A stretch of 64,000 bases of DNA from Eretmocerus hayati (Eukaryota > Arthropoda > Insecta > Hymenoptera > Aphelinidae), in contig CM056744.1 in NCBI GenBank assembly GCA_029851415.1, positions 101,775,338 through 101,839,337 on the forward strand. Reading direction: 5' to 3'. The notes below the pieces were generated by a model. It was given only the letters and a program-made list of their open reading frames with translations. It did no database searches and was not told the DNA's origin. Shown here one piece after another: positions 26,001 through 35,425 of the stretch. Positions within the stretch are counted from its first letter, which is position 1, and each line of letters begins with the position of its first letter. The translations under genes were made by a program, and so were the position numbers.

Positions 26001-29000
26001 AAGTATTCCCAGAAAGTTACTGGGAACCTCTTATAGTCCAAAACAATAACACTGTATATGTTGAAGAAGCCACAAGTGTTATTCTCAATCGTAAGAGCCT
26101 AGAAGTGAAACATCCAAATATTCCTCCTATCAGAATCGCCTATTACATTAAAGAATGGCCTAAAAATGGATACCTAGAATTACAAATGCACAACGATGAT
26201 AGCCCATATGACGAGGAAAGTGATGACGATTTTAGCACAAACTTGATCAAAGGTTTTGAACAAAGCCAAATAAACGATGGACGTGTTCATTACGTGCAAT
26301 CAACTCCGAACCGAACTCAAGACTGTTTTGTCGTGGATGTGACAAATGGCATCACATGGCTACACAATTTGACCGTAAACATCGTCATTGTACCTGACAA
26401 ACTTTACATGGAAGCAAGAAAATTATCAGTTCAAGAAGGTGTTAGTGTTCTATTACATGAATCTGATTTCTACGCAGTAACCGCTTACTACGCAGGAAAG
26501 ATTACTGATTACAGATTAGTTGAGAAACCAAAACATGGTAGCCTTATTGATTCTACCAGAAAAAGTCCTACGAAGAAGTTCTCATTCAGACAACTTAGTC
26601 TTAGAGAGATTGCTTACAAACATAATGGCGATGAAAGCCTAATAGATTCTTTTAAAATGGTAGCCATAGCTGGTGAAAAGAGTAGTGAACCTTTTGTAGT
26701 TTGGATTGATGTTGTTCCAATCAATGATGAAGTACCTGTCGTTGTTAACAAAACAAGATTTATTATGTGGCAAGGAGGTTTGAGTTACATTACTAAGGAC
26801 ATCTTAGCAGCAGTCGATAATGATACTTTTCCAACTGAGCTAGTATTCAACATTTTGGATACTCAGAATGGATACTTTTCATTAGTTGAAGCACCAGGGA
26901 TTGAAATTCGTAACTTCTCACAAGAAATGATTAACACTGGGAAGATTCTCTTCACTCATACGAGTAAGTATTTATCGATTTTAGCCCATGAGAAATATAA
27001 TGATGCTTAATAGTTATGTAACTTTCAGATGGAAGTGATGCTACCTTCAAGTTTATGGTAAACGATGGGTTACATTCATCAGAGACTCATTCCCTAAACA
27101 TCAGCACGAAACCTGTTCGGATTCTCATAGAGCACAACCGACCACTGAAACTTTTCCCACTTGCACGAAAACCTATTGGCCATGAATTACTTCTGGCCAA
27201 ATGTACGGATACTGAGCGAGATGTGAAATATTTTGTCAGAAGTGTACCATCTATGGGAAAGATTATTATGGAATCGAGTGAAGGTATCTGGTTAGAGGTT
27301 GACCGATTTACTCAGAATGATCTTAACAATAGTAGAGTGATGTACGAGCACAACAAGCAGTTTAACAATCTGACTGCTAGTGATGGTTTCATTTTTGATA
27401 TTGAAACACGTTTTGCTGCTCCCATAAAAAATCAGGTAAGACATTCTGTACTCCCTAATAATACATCCAGAGAACTTTTTCACCCAATTAAGACGCAACA
27501 CACCCCATCTAAATATTCATCAAACTCAAAAATCTTGTGGCTTCATCATTTGATGGAACTTTACAATCTGTGTTCACGTCTTAGTTAATACATTGATTGA
27601 GAAGAATTTTTTCGTTCAAACGTGATACTTCAGCACTGTTTCATGGCAATACTCTTATTTCCCTAGGTTTTCAAGGTAGATATATCGGTATCAAGTGGTG
27701 GTCTGCATCGCTATGTGAACGTAACTCCACTTCTTGTTGATGAGGGTGGCTCAGCATCACTCAACATGAATATCAGTGGAATCGTCGGATTCCTACGAAC
27801 AAAAGTGGCCATACATAATCCCGAAGTGACCATAAGATTGAACAAACAACCTGACCACGGTCACGTAATGCTACTGCCTGATCTAAACCTTACCATTTAC
27901 TCTCAAAGCGAAGTGGAAAGTGGGAAAATTACGTACTTCCATGACCATTCCGACACTCTCAAAGATCAAATTGATGTGTCAGTTTACTTCTCTCCAGGCC
28001 ATGTGTTCTTATGCAATGTTTCAGTACCTGTTGAAATAACTCCAATCAATGATCAACCTTTCAAACTAGATGTTGTAAAACCGATCGACGTTGTACAGAA
28101 TCAGACTCAGACCATTACAAGAAACAATTTGTTAACGACAGATCCAGATACTGAACCCAAAGATATCATCTACGAGATTATAAACAAACCCACACATGGG
28201 AGGCTTCTCCTTCTTTCAGCTGATCAAAACACTAACGGTGACATTCACGAAGCTCAAAAGTTTACACAACTCGATGTTGACTCTTCCCGCCTTGTTTACG
28301 AACACAAGGGACCTCTTCTACTCTCTACCTTCTATTTTCGCGTGTCGGATGGGCGATTTAATCCCGCTTACAAGATTTTCGACATCAAAGTTCATCCAAT
28401 CAAGCTCAACGTAACTGTTGTAAAACCAGTCGAGATTCAACAAGGTATGACCACTACAACAATCGATAACGATTGTATAAAATTGGACACAAATGTACGT
28501 CAGGATTTGGTCAGTTATGAAGTGGTAGTTCCTCCAAGATACGGGTCTCTACACGCCCGTGAACAGCAATCAAACTTCCGGCACTCTGATCTCACAGCTA
28601 AGAGTGTCATGTACGTGCAGCAGGATATGACTGCGAGCAATGATAGTCTTGAGCTCGTAGCAAGAGCCAGCGATTTTGAACTACATGGGATACACGTACC
28701 AATCCGAGTTGTACCACTCATGATTATGAACAATAACTTAGACGTCTTTGTAGGTGAGAAGACAAAATTATCTATTCATTACTTTGATGCAACACCCTTA
28801 GCAAAATTGGCAGGTGGTAATCCAGGTTACAAGATCATTCGGAAGCCAAAATTTGCCAGAATTTTAAAAATTGTTAACAAAACCATGTCATCCGGTGAAA
28901 AAAGAGGTATCCACGAAGAGGAGGTATCCAAATTTTCTCACCAGCATATTTTATCAGGATTGATCTACCTAACCTGCAAAGAAGTACCAACGGATGATGT

Positions 29001-30292
29001 AAGAGGTATCTTAGACAGTTTTGATTTCGTTCTTGCAATGCCTAAGATTGTTACACAATACCAACCCGCAACGAGTACCTTCGACTTCAGAATTAAGCTT
29101 GTATCAGACTACTACAACAATTCGATTAACGGACCTATGGACCCGGTTGGTCACGAAGGTGAACTAGCCATAGCACCGAACATGAGTGATGATTATACGC
29201 CTCTACTTGGTATGCTTATGGGAGTTTTGTTCTTGGGAATCTGCGTAATAGTTACAATCAGATGTAAACAGACCGAATACAAAGATGAAGAAGACGAGGA
29301 TGAGTCAGAGGAGTATCACGACAAGGTAGAACCTGCCACGCCATCTGTTATGACCTTGCCAAGGCCACCAGATCACTTGCTACCAGCAACTCCGCACATG
29401 AAAAGATATACAAATGACCACCACAATAACCACAGCCTTGGTTCTAGTACACCACTGCCACCTCCAATCATGCCATCGCTTACTTCGACCTTACCTCAGT
29501 GCAAGGTATGTGTGGTTACTTTTACATTAAGTAATAATGATCAGAATAATAGCCTAACAGACATAACCCCAAAATTTTTTAATTGGTCTTATAGTGGAAG
29601 TACGCGTTGAAAGAGACACGTTGCATGCAAATTGACAGGCTTTCCCGAAATTGAATTTCTAGTTTCCAATATTTGAAGTGGCGTCTTTTCCTACAATGAT
29701 TTTGAGGTAGACCTGCGCTTCTTACATCGCGAGTGACCGTTATTTTCATCATATAAAAGCTCAAGGACAACAGAAGTACCAATATTCTCTCGAGACTGTT
29801 ATTTTGGTCAACTCATTTCTCATGTCTGATTGAAATGAGAACTTCCGATGAGGAAATCAATTAAAAGGTTTTTGGCAAATTACGTGACTCGTGTGCAGTC
29901 ACCGCCATATTGGCATGCGCCAATTCAAATTCCGAAACCTTCATTCAATAATTATTCAAAGACCATAGGAGAGTCAAAAAATTCCAAACTTCTTTTTTTG
30001 AGTCTATCTTAAAACGGATTTCAAAATAAGAATTCCCCAGAACCGTGCCAGTTCCTAATTGTCCCATGTAATACTCAACTATAATCCTGCTATTCTGTTA
30101 TCTTTACAGGTGATACCACTAAATCCGATGAACAGTATGACCGGTTCAGAGATCGATGTATCTGCTAGATATCCATATGGAGTATCAGAAGCGGATGAAT
30201 GGAGTAGTTTCGAAACATCAGCCTGCCCTTCTCAAACATCTCAAAGAACCACTTCAAATCCCTTACTAAGGAGGAATCAGTACTGGGTCTAG
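10820..30292 (+). CDS. kon: kon-tiki/perdido orthologue (CSPG4/NG2 family), 3' ten exons
   Basis: Single-pass membrane proteoglycan-type adhesion protein. Drosophila Kon-tiki acts in myotube guidance and attachment and binds the PDZ protein Grip; vertebrate CSPG4/NG2 is its homologue. Ten exons join with compatible phases and GT/AG borders: 10820-11036, 11851-12442, 15413-15661, 20995-21198, 22025-22247, 23044-23365, 24568-26963, 27029-27435, 27667-29505, 30110-30292. They give 2209 residues with no internal stop. The order is: end of laminin G 1, laminin G 2, Cys-rich linker, CSPG repeats, membrane helix, acidic tail, and the terminal PDZ ligand QYWV as in NG2. The signal peptide and most of LamG1 are missing from what I can read and should lie upstream. 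Family assignment is strong; orthology to kon is inferred from domain order and C-terminus. Confidence 0.9.
11037..11850 (+). other. kon intron containing a MITE
   Basis: Intron between the two LamG exons. The only structured content is the Harbinger-like MITE at 11572-11724. Confidence 0.6.
11572..11724. mobile_element. Hairpin MITE, PIF/Harbinger-like, TTA target duplication
   Basis: A 153-bp foldback starts GGCTTACATTCATAGTCG and ends with its imperfect complement CTATGGATTCCAGCC. TTA flanks both sides (11569-11571 and 11725-11727). Pairing extends inward to a GCGATCGC block on both arms. TTA duplication and GGC ends fit PIF/Harbinger derivatives. There is no coding capacity. Confidence 0.6.
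11851..12442 (+). CDS. kon: kon exon: laminin G domain 2 and Cys-rich linker
   Basis: The exon completes the Arg codon from the previous exon and ends AAG|GTGAGT in phase 0. It encodes most of LamG2: 'SGLLLFNAG', 'DGQWHRLSL', 'LYVGGTEL' and 'FKGCLRGVMW' are standard LamG landmarks. A segment with six cysteines (C-PC-C-C-C-C) follows, resembling an EGF-like linker. The frame beyond 12442 is intron read-through. Confidence 0.9.
12443..15412 (+). other. kon intron, nothing further recognised
   Basis: Nearly 3 kb of AT-rich intron. Frames of 60-90 codons (13434-13970, 14019-14237, 14471-14710) show no domain, no splice logic and low-complexity AT-driven composition. Confidence 0.5.
15413..15661 (+). 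CDS. kon: kon exon: first CSPG repeat, 5' part
   Basis: The acceptor is ATTTCCAG and the exon ends AAG|GTCAGA, phase 0 on both sides. It encodes the first CSPG repeat beginning after 'SLRQITVTEGKRNTLSERN', with the hallmark 'PPSHGSLQLD'. The repeat is completed in the exon at 20995. Upstream codons in the same frame (15272-15412) are intron sequence. Confidence 0.85.
15662..20994 (+). other. Large kon intron with satellite array
   Basis: A 5.3 kb intron. It contains the satellite at 16318-17544; otherwise only short frames (for example 18364-18633 minus) without recognised domains. A TTAACACGTTGAGTGCC motif at 16046 resembles one piggyBac-type end, but no partner end was found. Confidence 0.5.
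16318..17544. repeat. Satellite array, unit about 26 bp, 132-bp higher-order period, with inversion
   Basis: The core unit resembles GAGTTCTCGATCACGAGTAC plus CACATT. From about 16625 to 17544 all units are in this orientation. From 16318 to about 16590 they are reverse complements (GTACTCGTGATTGAGAACTC). Within the right part, five-unit blocks repeat exactly 132 bp apart (a TTCTGTATCAC landmark at 17079, 17211 and 17343), with a preceding copy at 16921 spaced one unit more. The reading frame at 17056-17421 is a translation of the repeat, not a gene. Confidence 0.85.
20995..21198 (+). CDS. kon: kon exon: end of CSPG repeat 1
   Basis: Phase-0 exon between ATTGCAG and CAG|GTATGT. It encodes the signature 'LSYLHDGSETSTDS' that closes a CSPG repeat, and 'VTPANDPPRLEIP' that leads into the next one. 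Confidence 0.85.
21199..22024 (+). other. kon intron, nothing recognised
   Basis: AT-rich intron of 826 bp without repeats or frames that I can support. Confidence 0.5.
22025..22247 (+). CDS. kon: kon exon: CSPG repeat 2
   Basis: The acceptor is ATCAACAG; the donor AAA|GTAAGC leaves one base of the next codon. It encodes 'WASDPDTSVDSLIFTLL' and 'GSIDYVHNGK', standard CSPG landmarks. Confidence 0.85.
22248..23043 (+). other. kon intron, nothing recognised
   Basis: AT-rich intron of 796 bp ending in TTTTTTCAG. No element or gene seen. Confidence 0.5.
23044..23365 (+). CDS. kon: kon exon: CSPG repeats 2-3
   Basis: Joins the single base left by the previous exon to give Asn, then 'LGLRVSDGEATSSP', and a further repeat with 'LPQYGVLQRQ'. 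The donor at AG|GTATGT splits an Arg codon. Confidence 0.85.
23366..24567 (+). other. kon intron containing a degraded transposon
   Basis: A 1.2 kb intron ending in TTTTTTTTCAG. Most of it is the TA-flanked relic at 23499-24453. Confidence 0.5.
23499..24453. mobile_element. Degraded TA-flanked DNA transposon, Tc1/mariner-like
   Basis: The left end, TA then CGGTCAACCGGGTTATCTTTG, and the right end, reading inward TA then CCGGCAACCGGGGTAACTATGG, are diverged inverted repeats. The AACCGGGGT core is shared with the element at 758-1763, so both may belong to one family. An internal copy of the motif (GGGTAACTTTGAACC) lies near 23908. No transposase was seen. Confidence 0.45.
24568..26963 (+). CDS. 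kon: kon exon: long central CSPG-repeat exon
   Basis: The largest exon, about 798 residues, entirely CSPG repeats, completing the Arg codon at its 5' edge and leaving one base at 26963 (A|GTAAGT). Each repeat shows the pattern 'P.YG.L' then 'F.Q.D...R..Y.H' then 'D.F', for example 'IPKYGHMYLDKEELRIG' and 'FTQKDIDEGKIVYKHRG'. The reading frame continues into the intron to 27010 but the spliced exon ends at 26963. Several N-glycosylation sequons are present. Confidence 0.92.
27029..27435 (+). CDS. kon: kon exon: CSPG repeats
   Basis: Acceptor ACTTTCAG, donor CAG|GTAAGA. It completes an Asn codon, then 'DATFKFMVNDGLHSSE', and a further repeat with 'VPSMGKIIME' and 'DLNNSRVMYEHN'. The frame to 27588 beyond the donor is intron. 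Confidence 0.88.
27667..29505 (+). CDS. kon: kon exon: last CSPG repeats, membrane segment, tail start
   Basis: Phase-0 exon from TTCCCTAG to AAG|GTATGT, 613 residues. It holds the last CSPG repeats ('QPDHGHVML', 'SGKITYFHDHSD', 'KPTHGRLLLL'), a juxtamembrane stretch, then the hydrophobic segment LLGMLMGVLFLGICVIVTI near 29200-29260. A basic stop-transfer (RCK), a strongly acidic patch and a Pro/Ser/Thr-rich cytoplasmic region follow. The topology is extracellular N-terminus, cytoplasmic C-terminus. Confidence 0.92.
29506..30109 (+). other. kon intron, nothing recognised
   Basis: Last intron, 604 bp, ending in ATCTTTACAG. No element or gene seen. Confidence 0.5.
30110..30292 (+). CDS. kon: kon terminal exon with PDZ ligand
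   Basis: Phase-0 terminal exon of 60 residues and a TAG stop. It ends NPLLRRNQYWV; QYWV is the conserved class II-type PDZ-binding tail of NG2/CSPG4, and Kon uses its C-terminus to bind Grip. This tail is the strongest single argument for the family assignment. Confidence 0.92.
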   Translation: MIPLNPMNSMTGSEIDVSARYPYGVSEADEWSSFETSACPSQTSQRTTSNPLLRRNQYWV

Positions 30293-32913
30293 CATGAATT
30301 TTGCCCAACGCTGCGTCATCCGCAGCCGGGGCATTTACAATCGTAGCATATGGGGTTGGCCACTCAGAGCCTAACACGACAGTATCCCAAGAAAAAGACA
30401 GTTACCTATAGACTTGAAGATGTTGAAATTCTTGGTTGAGTACTAATATCGTGAATCATTGAGTGGTCAACAAATGTGCCTATGTGTCAGAACAGTATCA
30501 GATTGTGTTATGTGTATGTCAGTGCGTGTGTGATGTAACATTCTTATCGGATGCAAGATGCAATGAACATTTTTCTGCTCTTGTATTCGATTATATTTCA
30601 ACTGAATAGTCTAAGATTTTGGTGTACAATAGTGGACTGAATCTATATTAGAAATAATTTTAAGCTATGGTCTGTATATTGCGTAGTGCGTTTTGGAGTC
30701 AAAGGTGACAATGGTGACGATTTTTTGAGTGCATTTATTACATGTTACCAACTCTTTATTCAGGATGAAAAAGCATCGTAGGAGAGGGTTTCCTTGGAAA
30801 TCAGGAATACTCATGTGACCTCGTCGGAAAATTTGTGTCACTACCTTGTAAAGTCAATTTCGCGGCAGTTTGCAACGTTTCGATAACATTTTAATTATGT
30901 GGGTCAGACTATAACTGAAGATATGGAATTACCAAGAAATATATTTGATGAGCAAATTCTGTAAATCACCTGTAAAATGTCATACATTTTGACAATTTTG
31001 CATTCTTTTATAACCCACATGAACATTATCCAAGGAAAGACTACCAGATTTGTAGAACACAAATCTGGCGCAAGTTTTGGATAAAGCATCCTAGTAGATA
31101 ACGGAGGTAAATTTATAGATATATTAGAACAAAAGATGCCCTGAATAGAAAAACTACAAATTTTCCTTGTTTCTTCTCGAAAGAATATCATCCTGAGCGT
31201 TAGATCAAAAGTTGTGTTCTGCGAATCCGGTAATTTTATGAAGTAATAAGGATCTCGTCTTATCTCTAAACAATGATTTCACAGAAGAATGGCGACTTCC
31301 ATCATCAGAACTGCTGTAAAATGATAAGAAGCATTTCATCTGAATCCCAAAAGGCCGATAGGATATTGTACAAAGTTGAACTGGTCTTAGTGTAACCAGC
31401 TAATCCACGACTCGGTCAATAATATTCAATCAATAAATTTCGTGATACCCTTATCGTACGAAAATCGATGTCAACCATTTATATCGTTGGGAGTTTATTC
31501 TGAACAGCTCAGAAAGCAATACATTGATTACTATTAAGAAACCTTTCACAATAGATATCAAATCGATTTTGTTAATGTTATATTCTGAGCTTTGAGATAA
31601 GGAAAGCTCCAGAACTATAGGATTCTACAAGTTCCAAATCTTGCAGACACTGATAAAATCAAACATGAATACTGAAAGTTCTTATACTGTTCACGTCCGC
31701 ATTCAGACTTCCAGTCATCAAATGACTCCTGAGATTAAACTTTTCTGATTATATTATTGACGTGTGCTCGATCCATTGCAATTAGAAGAACAAAAGAAGT
31801 GTGTCGAATGTTCACAAATCATTTCATCCAACGGTGGATCCATTCTTTGCGCTTATGAATTTTGAAAAATTTTTCTCAGCTATGCTGTTACTTGAGGAGG
31901 ATCTGAATTGGTTAGTATGCCCCTTAGTACAACTATCAGTATTAGATAAGAATTTAGCTGGGGAAGCAGTGTACCCTGCTTGATTCTCTATAATTTTCTG
32001 AATAACTCATATGATGATAATAAGATCAATACCAGTTTTGAATCGAATATGTGATTATATCATCCAAACGTTATTAAATTTGTAATTTTGGACCTCATAT
32101 TGTGTACATTGTAATAAATATGGCCACTCGAAGTATGGCAAGTATAATAATTAAATTACATCTTATCAATGTGGAACCTCAAAAATGTCCCTATTATGAC
32201 GGGAAATTTGTTCCAACCTCGTCAAAGATGATGATTGGCAAATTTTACTCCTCGCCGGGAAGAAAATTAAAATATTCAAAGGATCCCGAAAAAAATGATT
32301 GGTCATGACTATTGAAGAATTTTCATTCATTCCCTCCTTCTGCTTGTTACCTTCATCGGTACAATTATTTCGGCCAGTAAGCAGGCAACCTTGAATGCAG
32401 TATCAAATTAGTAGATTTCGCGCCGGAAGAATGAAGTTGTATTTCGCTCCTGACCGACTAGTTTCGGACCGAACCGCAGGCGAGGGTCGAAATAATTGCT
32501 CAAAAGCGGGGAACCTCATGAATGAGAAGCAAATACTATTTTATGAAATTTTGTCAGCACACAAACATTGGAAAGTTGCGCAGAAGCTATTTCACTGATC
32601 GCGAAGATTCAAATCAAGTATCTCAATTCAATCGATTCAATTCATTAATTTTCTCGTAACTTAACGATAGGATCGATTATGACTTGTCAGAAACAATTTT
32701 TGCCTTTGAAAAAAATACTAAAGTCTCGTCTGATGTAATAGTTACTCGAAATTCAGGGAAGAAAATTCTCTAAAAATTTAATTCCACAGAATGCTGATCT
32801 GGCAAGCTGTTGCTCAGCAGCGACTCTTGAAAAGAGATCGGTGACTTCAATTCTCTGCCTTTCATTCAACATTGATTTCGGCGATTGTCATGATACCTCA
32901 GTAGTATAGCTAA
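30293..32913 (+). other. Probable kon 3' UTR and downstream intergenic DNA
   Basis: No coding sequence recognised. AATAAA hexamers occur at 31432-31437 and 32113-32118, either of which could terminate the kon transcript. Frames at 31801-31983 and 32102-32598 have no domain. Confidence 0.4.
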
Positions 32914-33014
32914 GTGCGTTCTATTGCAACTGCAATAGAATGCACAATGCGTTCTATTGCAACTACAATAGAACGCACAACGCATTCCATTGCATCTGCA
33001 ATAGAACGCACTTA
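32914..33014. repeat. Three tandem hairpins of one motif
   Basis: The motif GTGCGTTCTATTGCA and its complement TGCAATAGAACGCAC alternate six times in about 100 bp, making three small stem-loops in series (TTCTATTGCA-act-TGCAATAGAA type). The outermost copies also pair across the whole unit. It resembles the core of a palindromic MITE but has no clear target duplication. Confidence 0.55.
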
Positions 33015-33382
33015 GGCTTTTTGGAGAAATGCATCAAAAGTCCCACATTGTTCTGATGCAAGTACATTCAAACTCGCGGGGTTATTCTAATGCAATGCAT
33101 TCAATTACTACAAGTCTCGCTTCTAATGCATTCGAGTTCTACAAAATTCTGGATATTGGAGTTCCCATAGGCTTTGTGATGCACCCATTCAACATGTCAC
33201 GCTCTTCTGTCAGTCTACCGGCCGTTGCGTGACACACAAGTTTTCCATCGGCCTTGCGTGACACGTTCTTGCTGTGTCATACATCCCGCAAAAAATTCTC
33301 GCAGCCCAGCGTGATATCTTAAGCCTATGTAAACGGGAAGGACCAATTGACTTGTGGGTGTGTGCGCTTCCATGCGTGTGTG

Positions 33383-33413
<31 letters not shown>

Positions 33414-33715
33414 ATCTATGCAACCGTATTGGAAGGAGCTGCATCAGAACGACCTTAGAGATTTCTGATGCACTCACAGAGTTTTGATTGCATCTCATTG
33501 AGTTTTCTAACTAGAGGTTTCACCGACTTTTTGAATGTATCGCACACGGAACTTTATCAGAATACAACTATCCCACGCGATATTTGATAGAAATTAAGCC
33601 ATCCCGCATAGTATATTGATCAGAATCCAGCCATGTACCACGTGGTATTCGGTATAACTACCCCGCGCGGACAGTCATACAGTTCTCGTGTCTTGAATGC
33701 AATCGAAGAATTAGA
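33015..33715. other. Non-coding flank with (TG)n microsatellite
   Basis: Left flank of the Polinton. A TG dinucleotide tract lies at 33389-33412. Short repeated phrases (GCGTGACAC near 33227 and 33256; TGATGCA near 33050 and 33467) occur. No gene. Confidence 0.4.
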
Positions 33716-34218
33716 TTTTAAGCAGTCAAGGTTTCATTTTACGTTTTGATAGCGAGAATGGGAGAGGACCCGCAAAATTTTTCATAACTTTCAATAACTT
33801 TTGATTACATCCCATAACTTTTCATAACTTTTCGTAACTTCATAATTTGAACACATTATAACTTTTTTTTTTGAGTGTTCGTGTGCGATGTGGGCTTGAA
33901 ATAACATCTTTTCACTCGGGGAGCTTCTATTGAATTTCAAGATGACGTTGATGGATCCAATATCTTAATTCGCATGCACCTCGTCGTTCGTCAATTTTCA
34001 GCGCATTTCTCATCGCACAAGTCCGTGGGGAGGTGACGGGAGTCGCTTCATAGTTGATCTTGATTCATCCAACTGTTATGACTGCTATCAAAACCTAACC
34101 ATTTGACATACATTTGGTTGCCACGTCTTCTGATAACTTTTTCAATCAAATATACATCCAGAAACTTGACTCTTGAAAGTTCTTCTTCGTAAAAACATCC
34201 AGATAAAGGCTCGCCCTG
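33716..34218. repeat. Polinton left terminal inverted repeat
   Basis: About 500 bp complementary to 63497-64000 with scattered substitutions. The outer part has A/T-rich subrepeats of ATAACTTTT (about 33795-33885). The inner part is a copy of the last codons of the integrase gene on the - strand. Similarity stops near 34218. Confidence 0.85.
34048..34218 (-). pseudogene. Integrase 3' fragment duplicated in left TIR
   Basis: Encodes the C-terminal chromodomain-like end of the Polinton integrase, including VIRRRGNQMYVKWLGFDS, with a few substitutions relative to the complete gene at 62752-63669. It lacks the catalytic core and any start. Its presence means the inverted repeat extends into coding DNA, presumably by gene conversion or recombination between the ends. 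Confidence 0.8.
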
Positions 34219-34308
34219 ATAACCCTGTATGTCGACAACATACGACATCTGAAGAGCTCACAGCAGAGACCCTTCTGGCTTGAATTCTTGAGAGCAACAA
34301 GGATGAGT

Positions 34309-34691
34309 CTAGATAACTTTGCGTACATCCCCGCTCATCGGATTATACTCTATGATTTGATTGTGTATAATCAAGCAATAGGCTGACGTATTCTCGGGAA
34401 AATTTTCTTTGGACTCGATTTCCAAGCGAACGTCCACTGGTGCATTTTTCAAAGTCTCATTTTGTTTGGAGCAGTCTAGTACTATGAGAGGTACATTCGC
34501 AATGAATTGCTTCTTATTCAATATCGGTTCTGAATCCCTACCATAATATGTGCTCTGGAAGTGAACGTACATATCGTAGAGAATCGCGTACTGATTTTTT
34601 GTGATATCCAAGTTTAGATTACTGTAAGGGTAATGTTGAGAGTTGAGAAAAAGTTTGACATCACTGATGTTACAATGATCAAACAGACTCG
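34309..34691 (-). pseudogene. Polinton major capsid protein, C-terminal part
   Basis: C-terminal portion of the double jelly-roll major capsid protein, stop codon at 34309-34311. It contains 'NISDVKLFLNSQHYPY' and 'YCLIIHNQIIEYN', typical of the second jelly-roll in Polinton capsid proteins. The gene is cut at 34691/34692 by the LTR retroelement; codons read further upstream are LTR. The frame matches the N-terminal part at 49102-49961 across the CTCG duplication. Immediately after the gene only about 90 bp separate it from the TIR, where polymerase B would be expected. Confidence 0.8.
34688..34691. other. Target-site duplication CTCG, left copy
   Basis: CTCG precedes the LTR terminus TGTTACGGGG here and follows the other terminus (CCTGACA) at 49102-49105. 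This gives the exact insertion boundaries of the retroelement. Confidence 0.85.
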
Positions 34692-35425
34692 TGTTACGGG
34701 GATTCGTAACGTGGGTTCTTTTATACTGCACCTGGGGAGTCCTGACTCGACAGGTAGGTAGGTGGAAATTCGGAGGAGTAATAATTACCAAGGGAATCCC
34801 TAGAGCTGCGTTTATTGGTCCGAAAGTACAATGAGAGAGAGACTTTACAAAATACTGGGGTTGATTCTACTTGAGTGGAGTCCGTCAAGGGCTGAGGTAC
34901 TCGACTCGGAATGGCGTTAATGAGCGACGAGGTCAGATCGGTAGGTGAGTTCGTACTGAGAACTAGAAGCCCGGCGCGTGATTCTAAGGTCAAACGTACG
35001 AGACGGGAGCTCGCGGTGTACTGCGGTTCTAAGGGCTCGAAACGTACTCGACGGAGTCTCGCGGTAAACTGCGAATCTAAGCCCCTTGCCAGAGCTTTTG
35101 GAGCTCTATTTATACTCTCTCAGACCCCGCGTTCCTCCTTCATTCGTGGCTAGGAGAAATGCAGGTGAGGCGCGGCAACGTTTTGTCCTTGCACCCCTCG
35201 TCTAGACTCGCGGGCGCTACTCGCGGTTTCTCGAAGCTTCTCCTAGCTTCTCGAAGTCTCCGCTTCTCTGTATGCCTATACATCAAGATACATAGTATAT
35301 CTATAGCTTACAATACAAGGTACATCTATATGTTAGAATACCAGCTATGCCTATATGGTATACGCATATACTCCCATATGCGGAGTATATATAGAGCTAG
35401 TTGGGAACCGACTAGGTTCCTGACA
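34692..35425 (-). repeat. 3' LTR of the gag-only retroelement
   Basis: 734 bp, 3' copy with respect to transcription. On the - strand it carries GTATAAATAG (about 35104-35118) as TATA box and AATAAA at 34811-34816 as polyadenylation signal, about 290 bp downstream; U3, R and U5 follow in that order. Open frames inside it (34721-35482) occur identically in the other LTR and are not genes. Confidence 0.9.
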
